Shown here piece after piece: positions 51,901-61,720 of a stretch of DNA of 64,000 bases (positions are counted from its first letter, which is position 1; each line of letters begins with the position of its first letter). The notes beneath the pieces are model-generated. The model worked only from the letters and a program-made list of their open reading frames with translations, was not told where the DNA came from and searched no databases. The stretch comes from Yoonia sp034652275 (GTDB lineage: Bacteria > Pseudomonadota > Alphaproteobacteria > Rhodobacterales > Rhodobacteraceae), in NCBI RefSeq assembly GCF_034652275.1, contig NZ_JAXIWG010000001.1, positions 1,674,001 to 1,738,000 of the forward strand, read 5' to 3'. The translations under genes and the position numbers were made by a program.

Positions 51901-52353
51901 TCAGCGTGCAAACACGCTGTGCAGGATATCGGTCAGGGCATCGGCATCGGCTTGGGTAAAGGCATCTGGCTGGTCGCTGTCGATGTCGAACACGCCGATC
52001 AGCGCGCCATTGGCATCGAAAACCGGCAGGACGATCTCCGACCGTGTGCTGCTGGCACAGGCGATATGGCCGGGAAAGGCATCGACATCGGGCACCAGCT
52101 GCACCTTGCCCGTGCGCGCCGCCGCACCGCAGACGCCGCGCGCAAACGGGATCACAAGGCAGCCATGCCCACCCTGATAGGGCCCGATCTTGAGAAGTTC
52201 GGGTGCGACCACGCGGTAAAACCCTGTCCAGTCGAACCGGTCGTCGCTGTGGTGAACCTCGCAGGCGACTGTGGCCATCAAGGCCACGCTGTCGGCTTCG
52301 CCCTCGGTCAGGGCCGCGATGGTTTTGTGCAATGTAGGGTAATCGACGCGCAT
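51901..52353 (-). CDS. msrC: GAF-domain free methionine-(R)-sulfoxide reductase
   Basis: The 150-residue GAF protein has DDRFDWTGFYRV, the catalytic segment GCLVIPFARGVCGAAA and VDAFPGHIACASSTRSEIVLP, the cysteine positions of fRMsr enzymes. It reduces free methionine-R-sulfoxide with thioredoxin. It is preceded upstream by thiolase and a repeat, not coupled to either. The name msrC is by family analogy. Confidence 0.87.
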   Translation of the reverse strand: MRVDYPTLHKTIAALTEGEADSVALMATVACEVHHSDDRFDWTGFYRVVAPELLKIGPYQGGHGCLVIPFARGVCGAAARTGKVQLVPDVDAFPGHIACASSTRSEIVLPVFDANGALIGVFDIDSDQPDAFTQADADALTDILHSVFAR

Positions 52354-52392
52354 TATGTGTCCTGATTTGATGTTTCAGGGGGTTTTCCACCC

Positions 52393-52440
52393 CCCATGCC
52401 TGCGGCATGTCCCCCGGAGGATATTTGAGCTCGAACGATG
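52393..52440. repeat. dispersed repeat family A, inverted and divergent copy
   Basis: Read on the minus strand it is GTTCGAGCTCAAATATCCTC followed by CGGGGGACATGCCGCAGGCATG. The start (CGTTCGAGC) matches the cobN copy, and the arm CATGCCGCAGGCATG is a hairpin. It lies between thiolase and msrC. Confidence 0.68.
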
Positions 52441-52443
52441 ATG

Positions 52444-53604
52444 TCAGGGGCGTTCGATGGCAATCGCCGTGCCTTCGCCGCCGCCGATGCAGATGGCGGC
52501 AATGCCGCGCCGCAACCCGCGGGTTTCCAGCGCGTTCAGCAAGGTCACGATGATCCGCGCACCCGACGCCCCGATGGGATGGCCCAAAGCGCAGGCGCCG
52601 CCGTTCACGTTGACCTTGTCGCGGGGAATATTCATCTCGCGCATAAAGGCCATGGGGACCACGGCGAAGGCTTCGTTCACTTCCCACAGATCGACGTCAT
52701 CAGTGGACCAGCCAAGGCGCGCCAGCAGTTTTTGCGCGGCAGGCACCGGGGCGGTGGTGAACAGACCGGGCGCTTGCGCATGGCTGGCATGGCCCATGAT
52801 CCGCGCGCGGATGGTGGTGGCGCGGTCGGCCCGCGCCACCACAAGGGCGGCGGCTCCGTCGGAAATGCTCGACGCATTGGCTGCTGTCACCGTGCCACCG
52901 TCGCGGAAGGCGGGTTTGAGGGTCGGGATCTTTTCGGGCCGCGCCTTGGCGGGTTGTTCGTCGGCGGTGATCCTGACCTCGCCTGCGCGGGTTTTCAGCG
53001 TCATGGGCGTGATTTCGCCCTCGAATGCGCCGCTGTCTTGGGCCGCCAGCGCGTTCGAGAGCGATTGCAGCGCATAATCGTCCTGTGCAGCGCGGGTGAA
53101 TTGATAGGTCGTGGCGCAATCTTCGGCGAATGTGCCCATCAGGCGGCCTTTGTCATAGGCGTCTTCCAGCCCGTCAAGGAACATGCTGTCGATGACCTGC
53201 GCGTGCCCGATCCGCGCGCCGCCGCGCATTTTGGGCATCAGGTACGGGGCGTTGGTCATGCTTTCCATGCCGCCCGCGATCATCACATCGGCACCACCTG
53301 CGGCGATCTGGTCATAGGCCATCATCGCGGCCTTCATGCCGGACCCGCACATCTTGTTAAGCGTGGTGGCAGGCACCTCTTCACCGAGGCCGCCCAAAAA
53401 AGCGGCCTGTCGTGCCGGGGCTTGCCCCAACCCCGCAGGCAGGACGCAACCCATCAGTACCTCGTCCACCGTGGCGACACCTGCGTTGTCCAGCGCCGCG
53501 CGGATCGCGGCACCGCCCAACGTAGGCGCGTCGACATCGGCGAAAACGCCTTGAAAGCCGCCCATCGCCGTCCGCGCAGCCCCGGTGATCACGACATCCT
53601 GCAT
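52444..53604 (-). CDS. acetyl-CoA C-acetyltransferase (thiolase)
   Basis: The 386-residue thiolase has the acyl-Cys in LNKMCGSGMKAAM near residue 88, the catalytic His in GHPIGASGARI near 342 and the second Cys in CIGGGEGTA near 372. It condenses or cleaves acyl-CoA (acetoacetyl-CoA synthesis or beta-oxidation). AAGGAAAGG precedes the ATG; an upstream frame is excluded. Specific chain length is not predictable. Confidence 0.93.
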   Translation of the reverse strand: MQDVVITGAARTAMGGFQGVFADVDAPTLGGAAIRAALDNAGVATVDEVLMGCVLPAGLGQAPARQAAFLGGLGEEVPATTLNKMCGSGMKAAMMAYDQIAAGGADVMIAGGMESMTNAPYLMPKMRGGARIGHAQVIDSMFLDGLEDAYDKGRLMGTFAEDCATTYQFTRAAQDDYALQSLSNALAAQDSGAFEGEITPMTLKTRAGEVRITADEQPAKARPEKIPTLKPAFRDGGTVTAANASSISDGAAALVVARADRATTIRARIMGHASHAQAPGLFTTAPVPAAQKLLARLGWSTDDVDLWEVNEAFAVVPMAFMREMNIPRDKVNVNGGACALGHPIGASGARIIVTLLNALETRGLRRGIAAICIGGGEGTAIAIERP

Positions 53605-53731
53605 AGGTGAACCTTTCCTTGATTGCCCCGAAACTATGCCCGCAGGGTCCAAAGGAAAACCCCCCAGTTTGCCGTTGCAGCCGCCCGCGATTGTCGTAGG
53701 GTCGCCACTGTATCGCAGGGGAGGACAGCAG

Positions 53732-55306
53732 ATGCGCGATTTCCACAAACCGGGCCGGTCGGCCGTTTACGCCACCAACGGCATGTGCGCCACGTCCCAT
53801 CCGCTGGCGGCCAAGGTCGCCGTGCAGATGCTGGAATCAGGCGGCAATGCCATGGATGCGGCCATCGCGGGGGCGGTGCTGCTGGGGATTTGCGAACCGC
53901 AGATGACCGGCATCGGCGGTGATTGCTTTGTGCTTTTCACCCCGCCCGGCGAAGACCGCGTGCTGGCGCTGAACGGGTCGGGCCGCGCGCCTGCGGGCAT
54001 CGACGCGGGGGCCCTGCGCGCCAAGGGGCCGGTGATCGCCCCCTATACTGCCGATGCCGTCAGCGTGCCGGGGGCGGTCGATGCCTTTTGCCGTTTGTCC
54101 AAGGACTGGGGCAAGCTGGGGCTGAAGGCCGTGCTCGCCCCCGCGATCCATTATGCCGAAACGGGTGTGCCTGTGGCGGAACGTGTCGCGTCCGACTGGG
54201 CCAAGGCCGATGGCAACCTGTCGGGCACAGCGCGCGATCTGTTCCTGCTGGACGGCAAGCCGCCGCGCCCCGGTCAGGTCTTTGCCGCCCCCCGTCAGGC
54301 AGAGGCCTTGCGCCGCGTCGCGCTGGAAGGCCGCGCAGGTTTCTACGAAGGCGAGGTGGCCGAGGATATGGTCGCCGCCCTGCGTGCGCAGGGTGGTACC
54401 CATACGCTGGAGGATTTTGCTGCCACCGCCTGCGATTACACCGATCCGATCACGGGCGGTTATGGTGGGCTGGAGCTGTGCGAGCATCCGCCGAACGGGC
54501 AAGGCGCCACCGCGATCTTGCTGCTCAATATCCTCAAACAGTTCGACATCGCCGCGATGGACCCGTGGGGGGCCGAGCGCGCGCATATCGAGGCCGAGGC
54601 GACCAAGCTTGCCTATGACACACGCAACCGTTTCATGGCCGATCCCGATTACATGACGCGGCTGGATTTCATGACTTCGCCCGACACGGCGGCAAAGCTA
54701 GCGGCGCTGATCGACCCCAAACGCGCCCTGCCTGCCGGATTGCCGGGGGCAGAGGCGGTGCATAAGGACACGATCTATATCACCGTCGTCGACAAGGACC
54801 GGATGGCCGTGTCGCTGATCTATTCGGTGTTCCATTCCTTCGGGTCGGGCATCGCGTCGGACAAGTTCGGCATCCTGTTCCACAACCGTGGCGCGGGCTT
54901 TACGCTGGAACAGGGGCACCCGAACGAGGTGGGCGGCGGCAAACGCCCGATGCACACGATCATTCCGGCGATGCTGAAAAAGGACGGCAAGGTCATGATG
55001 CCCTTCGGCGTTATGGGCGGGCAGTATCAGGCGACGGGCCATGCGCGGTTCGTGTCGAACGTCACCGATTTCGGGATGTCGCCACAGGCCGCGATGGATG
55101 CACCGCGCAGCTTTGCCGAAGGCGATGTGTTGCAGGTCGAGAACGGCTATAGCGATGCTGTCAAATCCGAGCTGGGCGCGATGGGCCACAACGTCCAGAC
55201 AGCCGACACCGCGATTGGCGGATCACAGGCGATCCTGATTCATGCGGATGGCGTGCTCGAAGGGGGCAGCGACCCGCGCAAGGATGGCTGCGCGCTTGGC
55301 TACTGA
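53732..55306 (+). CDS. gamma-glutamyltransferase family protein
   Basis: The 524-residue Ntn-hydrolase has the N-terminal signature GMCATSHPLAAKVAVQML and GICEPQMTGIGGDCFVL. The probable nucleophile is Thr347 in HKDTIYITVVDKD, at the start of the small subunit formed by self-cleavage. No signal peptide is seen, so it may be cytoplasmic, unlike E. coli GGT. GGGGAGGACAGCAG precedes the ATG. The substrate may be a glutathione or a related gamma-glutamyl amide. Confidence 0.9.
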   Translation: MRDFHKPGRSAVYATNGMCATSHPLAAKVAVQMLESGGNAMDAAIAGAVLLGICEPQMTGIGGDCFVLFTPPGEDRVLALNGSGRAPAGIDAGALRAKGPVIAPYTADAVSVPGAVDAFCRLSKDWGKLGLKAVLAPAIHYAETGVPVAERVASDWAKADGNLSGTARDLFLLDGKPPRPGQVFAAPRQAEALRRVALEGRAGFYEGEVAEDMVAALRAQGGTHTLEDFAATACDYTDPITGGYGGLELCEHPPNGQGATAILLLNILKQFDIAAMDPWGAERAHIEAEATKLAYDTRNRFMADPDYMTRLDFMTSPDTAAKLAALIDPKRALPAGLPGAEAVHKDTIYITVVDKDRMAVSLIYSVFHSFGSGIASDKFGILFHNRGAGFTLEQGHPNEVGGGKRPMHTIIPAMLKKDGKVMMPFGVMGGQYQATGHARFVSNVTDFGMSPQAAMDAPRSFAEGDVLQVENGYSDAVKSELGAMGHNVQTADTAIGGSQAILIHADGVLEGGSDPRKDGCALGY

Positions 55307-55319
55307 TTGGCGGGGGCGG

Positions 55320-55703
55320 TCAGCCTGACTTGCGCAAGCTGCGCAGGAACAGGCCCAGACCGCCCACCAGCAGGATCAGGATGACCAGCAGATCGAACAC
55401 GCTGAGCCGCGCGAATTGCACGGTCGTATTCGCGATCACGCCAAAGACCAGCGCGATCAGCGACGCCCCTGCGATGATCCAGCCCAACCAGCTTTTGGCG
55501 TTGTAGAAAATCAGCCCGATGCCGAACATCAGCGGGATCAGGATCATGCCCGATGTCACCGGCATGCCGCCAACGCCGAAGATGCGGCCGCCCAGACTTG
55601 GGCGCACGACGATGCCGTTCAGCAGCAGGTAGCCGCCGCCGATCATCATGATCAGACCCACCAGAAACTGTGTGGTTCCGCCGTCACTGCCGCCTGCACC
55701 CAT
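55320..55703 (-). CDS. conserved membrane protein
   Basis: The 127-residue protein starts MGAGGSDGGTTQFLVGLIMM and has about four hydrophobic spans, with a basic C-terminus (RSLRKSG). An upstream extension is unlikely because of its charged, non-conserved look. It converges on the gamma-glutamyltransferase gene. No family is recognised. Confidence 0.7.
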   Translation of the reverse strand: MGAGGSDGGTTQFLVGLIMMIGGGYLLLNGIVVRPSLGGRIFGVGGMPVTSGMILIPLMFGIGLIFYNAKSWLGWIIAGASLIALVFGVIANTTVQFARLSVFDLLVILILLVGGLGLFLRSLRKSG

Positions 55704-55778
55704 CACACTTGCACCCCTTGTTGCGGTTCTGGCCGATGTAGGCAACGCGATGCCCGATTGCCAGTGTTCTGGCGCAAG

Positions 55779-56309
55779 TTATGTCAGCGCGCGCAGATCG
55801 CCCATCAGTTCGGTCAGAAGCTTGATATACATCTCGCCGGTCAGCTTACCGTTCTCGTCGAACTCCTTGGACGAATTGGCGACCAGCACCTCTGGCCCCT
55901 GCAGGATATGCGGGCGGAACGGCATCATCGCCAAACGCAGCGAAAACTGCGACCGCTCGCCCCCTGCCCGCCCGCCAGTGGCCGACATGATCGCCAGCGG
56001 CTTGTTCTTCCAGACGCCACCCTTGGTGCGGCTGACCCAGTCGAGCGCGTTTTTCAGCGCCCCTGATATCGCCTTGTTGTATTCGGGTGTCGAAATGATC
56101 ACCGCATCGGCGGCGGCAATCTGGTCGGCAAGAGTCTGGACGGCGGCGGGGATACCCTCGGCCTCTTCCAGATCACCGTCATACAGCGGAAAGCGGATGT
56201 TGCCTTCGACAAAGGTGTCGGGGCCAAAAATTTCGGCCGCGTTGCGCATCAGCATGGTGTTAGTCGAAGCCTTGCGCAGCGACCCCGATATTCCCAGAAG
56301 TGTCGTCAT
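55779..56309 (-). CDS. NADPH-dependent FMN reductase
   Basis: The 176-residue flavodoxin-like protein starts MTTLLGISGSLRKASTN, where SGSLRKAS is the FMN phosphate loop. ISTPEYNKAISGALKNALDWVSR is the family signature and SATGGRAGGERSQ the second flavin loop. It reduces flavin, quinones or similar. It is divergent from the ThDP gene at 56413. Confidence 0.92.
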   Translation of the reverse strand: MTTLLGISGSLRKASTNTMLMRNAAEIFGPDTFVEGNIRFPLYDGDLEEAEGIPAAVQTLADQIAAADAVIISTPEYNKAISGALKNALDWVSRTKGGVWKNKPLAIMSATGGRAGGERSQFSLRLAMMPFRPHILQGPEVLVANSSKEFDENGKLTGEMYIKLLTELMGDLRALT

Positions 56310-56412
56310 CTGTCCGTCTTTCCTTGTTCGGGGCTGAACCTAACCCGAATGTGCGATTGAACAACCCGTGGCTTTCGCACATGATCTGCGCGAACTGGCA
56401 AGGACGACAATC

Positions 56413-58065
56413 ATGCAACGGCACGGCGGAAAAATACTCAGCGATCAACTCGAAAAGCTGGGTGTGAGACGGGTGTTTTCGGTGCCGGGCGAAAGCTTTC
56501 TGGCCGCTCTCGACGGGCTTTACGACAGCGGTATCGCCAATATCGTCTGCCGACAGGAAGGTGGCGCCGCGATGATGGCCGAAGCCTATGGCAAGATGAC
56601 CGGCCAGCCCGGCGTGTGTTTCGTCACGCGCGGACCGGGGGCGACAAATGCCAGCGCGGGCATCCATATTGCGATGCAGGACAGCACCCCGATGGTGCTG
56701 TTCGTGGGCCAGATCGACAACCGCCACACCGACCGCGAGACCTTTCAGGAGGTGGATTACAAGGCCATGTTCGGCCCCATCGCCAAATGGGTCGCCCAGA
56801 TCGACGACACCGACCGGCTGCCCGAATACATCGGGCGCGCGTTCCGCGTGGCGATGTCGGGCCGGCCCGGCCCTGTCGTGCTTGCCCTGCCCGAAAACAT
56901 GCTGAGCGATGTGGCCGATGTGCCCGATATCCGGCTGGGCGCGGTGCATGAGGCGCAGATGCCCAGCGAGGCGACACAAGCCATCCTGCACGCGCTGGGA
57001 CAGGCCGAACGCCCGCTGGTGGTGGTGGGTGGGCCGCATTGGAACGCACAGGCGCAGACCAACCTGCAGGCTTTCGCCGAACAGCAGCAACTGCCTGTCG
57101 CGGTCGGTTTCCGCCGGCAGGATTACATCGACAACCACCACGGCTGCTATGCGGGTGACCTGAACGTCGGGATCAATCCGCGCCTTGCTGCGCGTGTGCG
57201 CGAAGCGGACCTGCTACTGCTGATCGGCACCCGTTTCGGCGATATCGAAACGCAGGGCTACACCTTGGTCGATCCTGCCGCCCCGCAGAAAACCATCATC
57301 CACATTCATGCCGACGCGAACGAGATCGGGCGCGTCTATGCCCCCGAGATCGGCGTAGTGGCGACCGCCCCCGCCGCCCTTCGCGCGCTGGTCGCGGCAA
57401 GCCCTGTCGGTGACTGGTCCAACTGGACCGCCGCCGCGCGCGCCGATTACGACGCATGGATCAGCTCGCAAGAAAGCCCCGGCGCGCTGAAACAGGAACA
57501 GGTCATCAAATGGCTGTCCGACCATCTGCCCGACGATGCGATCCTGACCAACGGCGCAGGCAATTACGCGGCATGGCTGCACCGCTATTTCGTCTACAAG
57601 AAACACGGCACCCAGCTGGCACCCACATCGGGGTCGATGGGATACGGCTTTCCGGCGGCGATTTCGGCGTCGCTGGAATATCCCGACCGGACGGTGGTCT
57701 GTTTGGCGGGGGATGGCTGTTTCCAGATGACCTGCAACGAATTGTCCACCGCTGCGCAACACGGGGCGACACCGATCGTCGTGGTGATGGACAACGGCCG
57801 CTACGGCACGATCCGCATGCATCAGGAAAAGCATTATCCGGGGCGGGTGTCGGGCACGATGCTGGCCAACCCCGATTTCGCCGCCCTCGCCCGCGCCTAT
57901 GGCGGCTATGGCGAGACGGTCACGACCTCGGCCGATTTCGTCGCGGCGTTCGGCCGCGCGCAGGCCGCAGGGACGTTCGCGATCATCGCCTGCAAGGTGG
58001 ATGAAGAAGCGCTGAGCACAGGCGCCACGCTGAGCGCGGTCAGGGCGGCGGCACTGGCGCGGTAA
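56413..58065 (+). CDS. ThDP-dependent enzyme of the acetolactate synthase-like family
   Basis: The 550-residue protein has Pyr (about 1-170, catalytic Glu in VCRQEGGAAMMA), central (about 190-330) and PP domains (about 370-550, GDGCFQMTCNEL with downstream Asn for Mg/ThDP binding). AGGA precedes the ATG. It has no small-subunit gene nearby, so it need not be an anabolic acetolactate synthase; other 2-oxo acid decarboxylases or lyases of this fold are possible. Confidence 0.88.
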   Translation: MQRHGGKILSDQLEKLGVRRVFSVPGESFLAALDGLYDSGIANIVCRQEGGAAMMAEAYGKMTGQPGVCFVTRGPGATNASAGIHIAMQDSTPMVLFVGQIDNRHTDRETFQEVDYKAMFGPIAKWVAQIDDTDRLPEYIGRAFRVAMSGRPGPVVLALPENMLSDVADVPDIRLGAVHEAQMPSEATQAILHALGQAERPLVVVGGPHWNAQAQTNLQAFAEQQQLPVAVGFRRQDYIDNHHGCYAGDLNVGINPRLAARVREADLLLLIGTRFGDIETQGYTLVDPAAPQKTIIHIHADANEIGRVYAPEIGVVATAPAALRALVAASPVGDWSNWTAAARADYDAWISSQESPGALKQEQVIKWLSDHLPDDAILTNGAGNYAAWLHRYFVYKKHGTQLAPTSGSMGYGFPAAISASLEYPDRTVVCLAGDGCFQMTCNELSTAAQHGATPIVVVMDNGRYGTIRMHQEKHYPGRVSGTMLANPDFAALARAYGGYGETVTTSADFVAAFGRAQAAGTFAIIACKVDEEALSTGATLSAVRAAALAR

Positions 58066-58081
58066 GGACCATCACACAAGA

Positions 58082-58146
58082 GGGCAGCCCCCGAGCCTGG
58101 GGTGGGGGTAAAGCCCCCTCCCCGGGGGGAGGGTCGGGGGCTGCCC
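58082..58146. terminator. long GC-rich hairpin between convergent genes
   Basis: A perfect 13-bp inverted repeat GGGCAGCCCCCGA / TCGGGGGCTGCCC (58082-58094 and 58134-58146) encloses a second imperfect GC stem. It lies 3' of both the ThDP gene and pheS and may end both transcripts. It lacks a clear T run. Confidence 0.62.
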
Positions 58147-58172
58147 GGCGCTGCAGGGCGGGACCACCAAAC

Positions 58173-59246
<1,074 letters not shown>

Positions 59247-59398
59247 GTCGCGCCTCTTGATCTGGTTGTGCAGGGGTTAGCGAAAGGGCGGGGTTCGCGC
59301 AAGGTGGGTGGGGGGGCCGCAGGTAGAATGTGCAATGGCAGTCCGGAGGCCAAAAAAAACCAATAATGCGTTATTCAGGAACGACTGCTAAGCTAACG

Positions 59399-59409
59399 CG
59401 TTGCAAAAT
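59399..59409. repeat. left arm of 11-bp inverted repeat flanking the A+T-rich islet
   Basis: CGTTGCAAAAT at 59399-59409 is the exact reverse complement of ATTTTGCAACG at 60844-60854. The two arms bracket the ATPase gene. No direct target duplication was seen beside them. Confidence 0.55.
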
Positions 59410-59504
59410 GACTTGCGCAACTAGACCGTTTGTTAGAATAGTTGCCACCAGTAGCAATTTTGGCTTTTACTGCAATAGCTGTGTTAAATCTTTGGGAGAC
59501 ATAT

Positions 59505-60800
59505 ATGCTGTTTGGGCGAAGTAAGCCAAAGGAGGTTTTCACACCACGCGCTCCGCGCGTCAATCAAAAAATGTATATTTCAAGGTTTGAACAAGAGCGA
59601 GCGATGAAGCGAGCTTTGGACAGCAATTATTGCATTGTGATTTACGGTGACAGTGGATGTGGAAAATCTTGGCTCTATAGAAAAGTCTTTGCAGACCTTG
59701 GAGTAAGTTTTTCAGTATTGGATTTGGGGACGTGTCAAGATCAAGATGACGTTGATTTAATACTTCTCGACAGAATTGCTAGGTTGGAAGAATTTGAAAT
59801 ACAAGAAAAAGAAGAAGAGCGGGAGTTAGACATTCGGCCGATGCGAGCAGGTGTTCGTGAAAAAAAATCCTTAAGCTACAAGCGCAACGTAAGCTCACCG
59901 TTTAAAAGAATGTGCACACTGATGCGTAGCGAAAAAAACTTTACGCGCGGAGTGATCGTTTTTGAAAATGTCGAGCACATCATAGATAAACCAAATCTCA
60001 TATCATTTATCCAGTCAAAAATTATGGAAATTGACAATAACGACGAAGCGAATGGTGATATCTCCATTGCTGTTGTTGGTGTTCCGTTCGAGTTATCAAA
60101 AATACTGTCTGAGGGTAATCACTATCAAACAATATCTAACCGGATCTATGAAATTCCTGAAATGGGTCAACTGGAGCCAGACCAAGCTGAGGAATTCATG
60201 AAGCGTGGCTTTATCGAGTTACTCAAACTTAAATTCAGTTACGACTTTGATCTATGCCTTCGTGCGATTGCCACTGCTACAAACCGGGTCCCTCAGTACT
60301 TACACGATGTATGTCTACTTGCTTCGCTTGCTGCAGAGGAAGCCGACGGAGAAATAAATCAAGAGCTGGTCGAAAAAGCTATTGTTGATTGGGTGGTGTC
60401 GTCTGACAAAAGCGCCTTCACCTTGATTGATAGCATCGTTTCATCAGACAAATCGAGCGGTCGGCTAAAGTCTAAGGTTCTTTTCTGCTTGGCTCAAATT
60501 GAAGATCCATACTTTAGTAAGGACGACATAACAGCACTTTTAGAGAAGTTTTTTCCTCGATACTGTGACACGGTTAAGCCAGCCACAAAGCGAACACTTT
60601 CGAGTCTATCAAAAATTAGCACTGGCATATTGAAGGCTAGCAAAGATGGAAACCATTTTCAGATCAGAACTCCGGCTATACGTGGAGCGCTGCGGTCGTC
60701 GCTGACGCTGCAGCAGGACGACGAAGAAGTAAAAGTAAGGAGATTGAAGCACTCCGGGCTGGCTTTTGATGAGAATTATCCAAAATCGATTCAGTGGTAG
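59505..60800 (+). CDS. A+T-rich orphan AAA+/STAND-like ATPase with C-terminal winged-helix region
   Basis: The 431-residue protein starts MLFGRSKPKEVFTPR; GGGAGAC sits 4 nt before this ATG. The Walker A motif is GDSGCGKS (48-55) and Walker B is GVIVFENVEHI (149-159, Glu but no preceding Asp). A sensor-1-like strand SIAVVGVPFEL (187-197), possible Arg finger SNRI (211-214) and sensor-2-like NRVPQYLHDVC (260-270) follow. Residues about 320-400 look like a winged helix. The fold resembles ORC/TniB/ExeA-type or STAND ATPases. Codon and base usage are far more A+T-rich than all neighbours, which points to recent transfer. A defence or mobile-element role is possible but unproven. Confidence 0.85.
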   Translation: MLFGRSKPKEVFTPRAPRVNQKMYISRFEQERAMKRALDSNYCIVIYGDSGCGKSWLYRKVFADLGVSFSVLDLGTCQDQDDVDLILLDRIARLEEFEIQEKEEERELDIRPMRAGVREKKSLSYKRNVSSPFKRMCTLMRSEKNFTRGVIVFENVEHIIDKPNLISFIQSKIMEIDNNDEANGDISIAVVGVPFELSKILSEGNHYQTISNRIYEIPEMGQLEPDQAEEFMKRGFIELLKLKFSYDFDLCLRAIATATNRVPQYLHDVCLLASLAAEEADGEINQELVEKAIVDWVVSSDKSAFTLIDSIVSSDKSSGRLKSKVLFCLAQIEDPYFSKDDITALLEKFFPRYCDTVKPATKRTLSSLSKISTGILKASKDGNHFQIRTPAIRGALRSSLTLQQDDEEVKVRRLKHSGLAFDENYPKSIQW

Positions 60801-60843
60801 TATTTGACTAGCTAAAGGACTGTTGGGAAGTTGGTTGTATCAT

Positions 60844-60854
60844 ATTTTGCAACG
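60844..60854. repeat. right arm of 11-bp inverted repeat flanking the A+T-rich islet
   Basis: ATTTTGCAACG here is the reverse complement of CGTTGCAAAAT at 59399-59409. It lies 44 nt after the ATPase stop and before the rplT terminator. Confidence 0.55.
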
Positions 60855-60978
60855 TCTTTGGGTAGTTGAGTCTGTCCATTCGCAAAAAAAGAAGCAGAAA
60901 CTGGAGCAGCTACAGAAAATTTGGGCTTTTCCCCACAAAGCGTACCATTTCCTGCGCTGGACATCCGCCCCCAACGCA

Positions 60979-61007
60979 AAAGGCCGCCCCATCACAGGGC
61001 GGCCTTT
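60979..61007 (-). terminator. intrinsic terminator after rplT
   Basis: The stem AAAGGCCGCCC / GGGCGGCCTTT with a 7-nt loop ends in T residues on the minus strand, 23 nt after the rplT stop. It shows that rpmI-rplT ends here and pheS is now transcribed separately. Confidence 0.88.
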
Positions 61008-61029
61008 CCTCATTCCGTCGCAGCAAACC

Positions 61030-61392
61030 TTAAGCAGGCATCGCCGCTTTCGCCTGACCAACAATCGTCGCGAACGCTTCGGGTTCGTTCACGGCCAGAT
61101 CGGCCAGAACCTTGCGGTCGACTTCGATACCGGCCAGTGCCAGACCGTTGATGAACTTGGAGTAGTTCAGTGTCTCGTCCACCGAACGCACACCGGCGTT
61201 GATCCGCTGGATCCACAAAGCGCGGAAGTTGCGCTTGCGATTGTGCCGGTCGCGGGTGGCATATTGGTTGGCTTTGTCGACGGCCTGCTTGGCGACCTTG
61301 AAGGTCTTGGACCGGCGATCATAATAGCCTTTTGCCGCATCAAGAACTTTCTTGTGACGACGATGGGTAACGGTTCCGCCTTTAACGCGCAT
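61030..61392 (-). CDS. rplT: 50S ribosomal protein L20
   Basis: The 120-residue protein matches L20 along its full length: MRVKGGTVTHRRHKKVLDAA, GYYDRRSKTFKVAKQAV and RNFRALWIQRINAGVR. It binds 23S rRNA early in assembly of the large subunit and can repress its own operon in some bacteria. It follows rpmI by 17 nt on the same strand. Confidence 0.98.
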   Translation of the reverse strand: MRVKGGTVTHRRHKKVLDAAKGYYDRRSKTFKVAKQAVDKANQYATRDRHNRKRNFRALWIQRINAGVRSVDETLNYSKFINGLALAGIEVDRKVLADLAVNEPEAFATIVGQAKAAMPA

Positions 61393-61409
61393 ATCTCAAA
61401 TCCCTCTAA

Positions 61410-61610
61410 TCAACGTGCGTAAGGCATCATCGGCTTGATGATACCTTCGTCTTGCTTGCTCAATGTGGACGTGCCACGAGCGTTACGGAGGAATTTGTTC
61501 GTGCGCTTGATCATGCCGTGGCGCTTTCCGGCTTGGCCCGCCAGAATGCGGCCGGTGGCCGTCACTTTGAACCGCTTTTTGCAGCTCGATTTCGTTTTCA
61601 TCTTCGGCAT
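61410..61610 (-). CDS. rpmI: 50S ribosomal protein L35
   Basis: The 66-residue basic protein has the family sequence PKMKTKSSCKKRFKVTATG and GKRHGMIKRTNKFLRNARG. GAGGAG precedes the ATG. It is the first gene of the rpmI-rplT transcript. infC, often next to it in other bacteria, is not here. Confidence 0.98.
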   Translation of the reverse strand: MPKMKTKSSCKKRFKVTATGRILAGQAGKRHGMIKRTNKFLRNARGTSTLSKQDEGIIKPMMPYAR

Positions 61611-61685
61611 TTCCGTCTCCTCTTAAGGTCGGTCTAACGCGCGACTCGGCATGCCATACTGGCCGGACGCGCGGGTGAAGGCTGC

Positions 61686-61714
61686 CCTATAGGACGCTAC
61701 GGCCCAAGGCGCAA
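61686..61714 (-). promoter_or_regulatory. predicted promoter of rpmI-rplT
   Basis: On the minus strand, TTGCGC (61714-61709) and TATAGG (61691-61686) are 17 nt apart, about 75 nt before the rpmI start. The spacing and elements fit a sigma-70-type promoter. Confidence 0.55.
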
Positions 61715-61720
61715 GCCTGT

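Noticed and set aside
8220..52440. Family A repeats considered as a CRISPR array
   Set aside because: The copies are thousands of bases apart, with no regular spacers and no cas genes.
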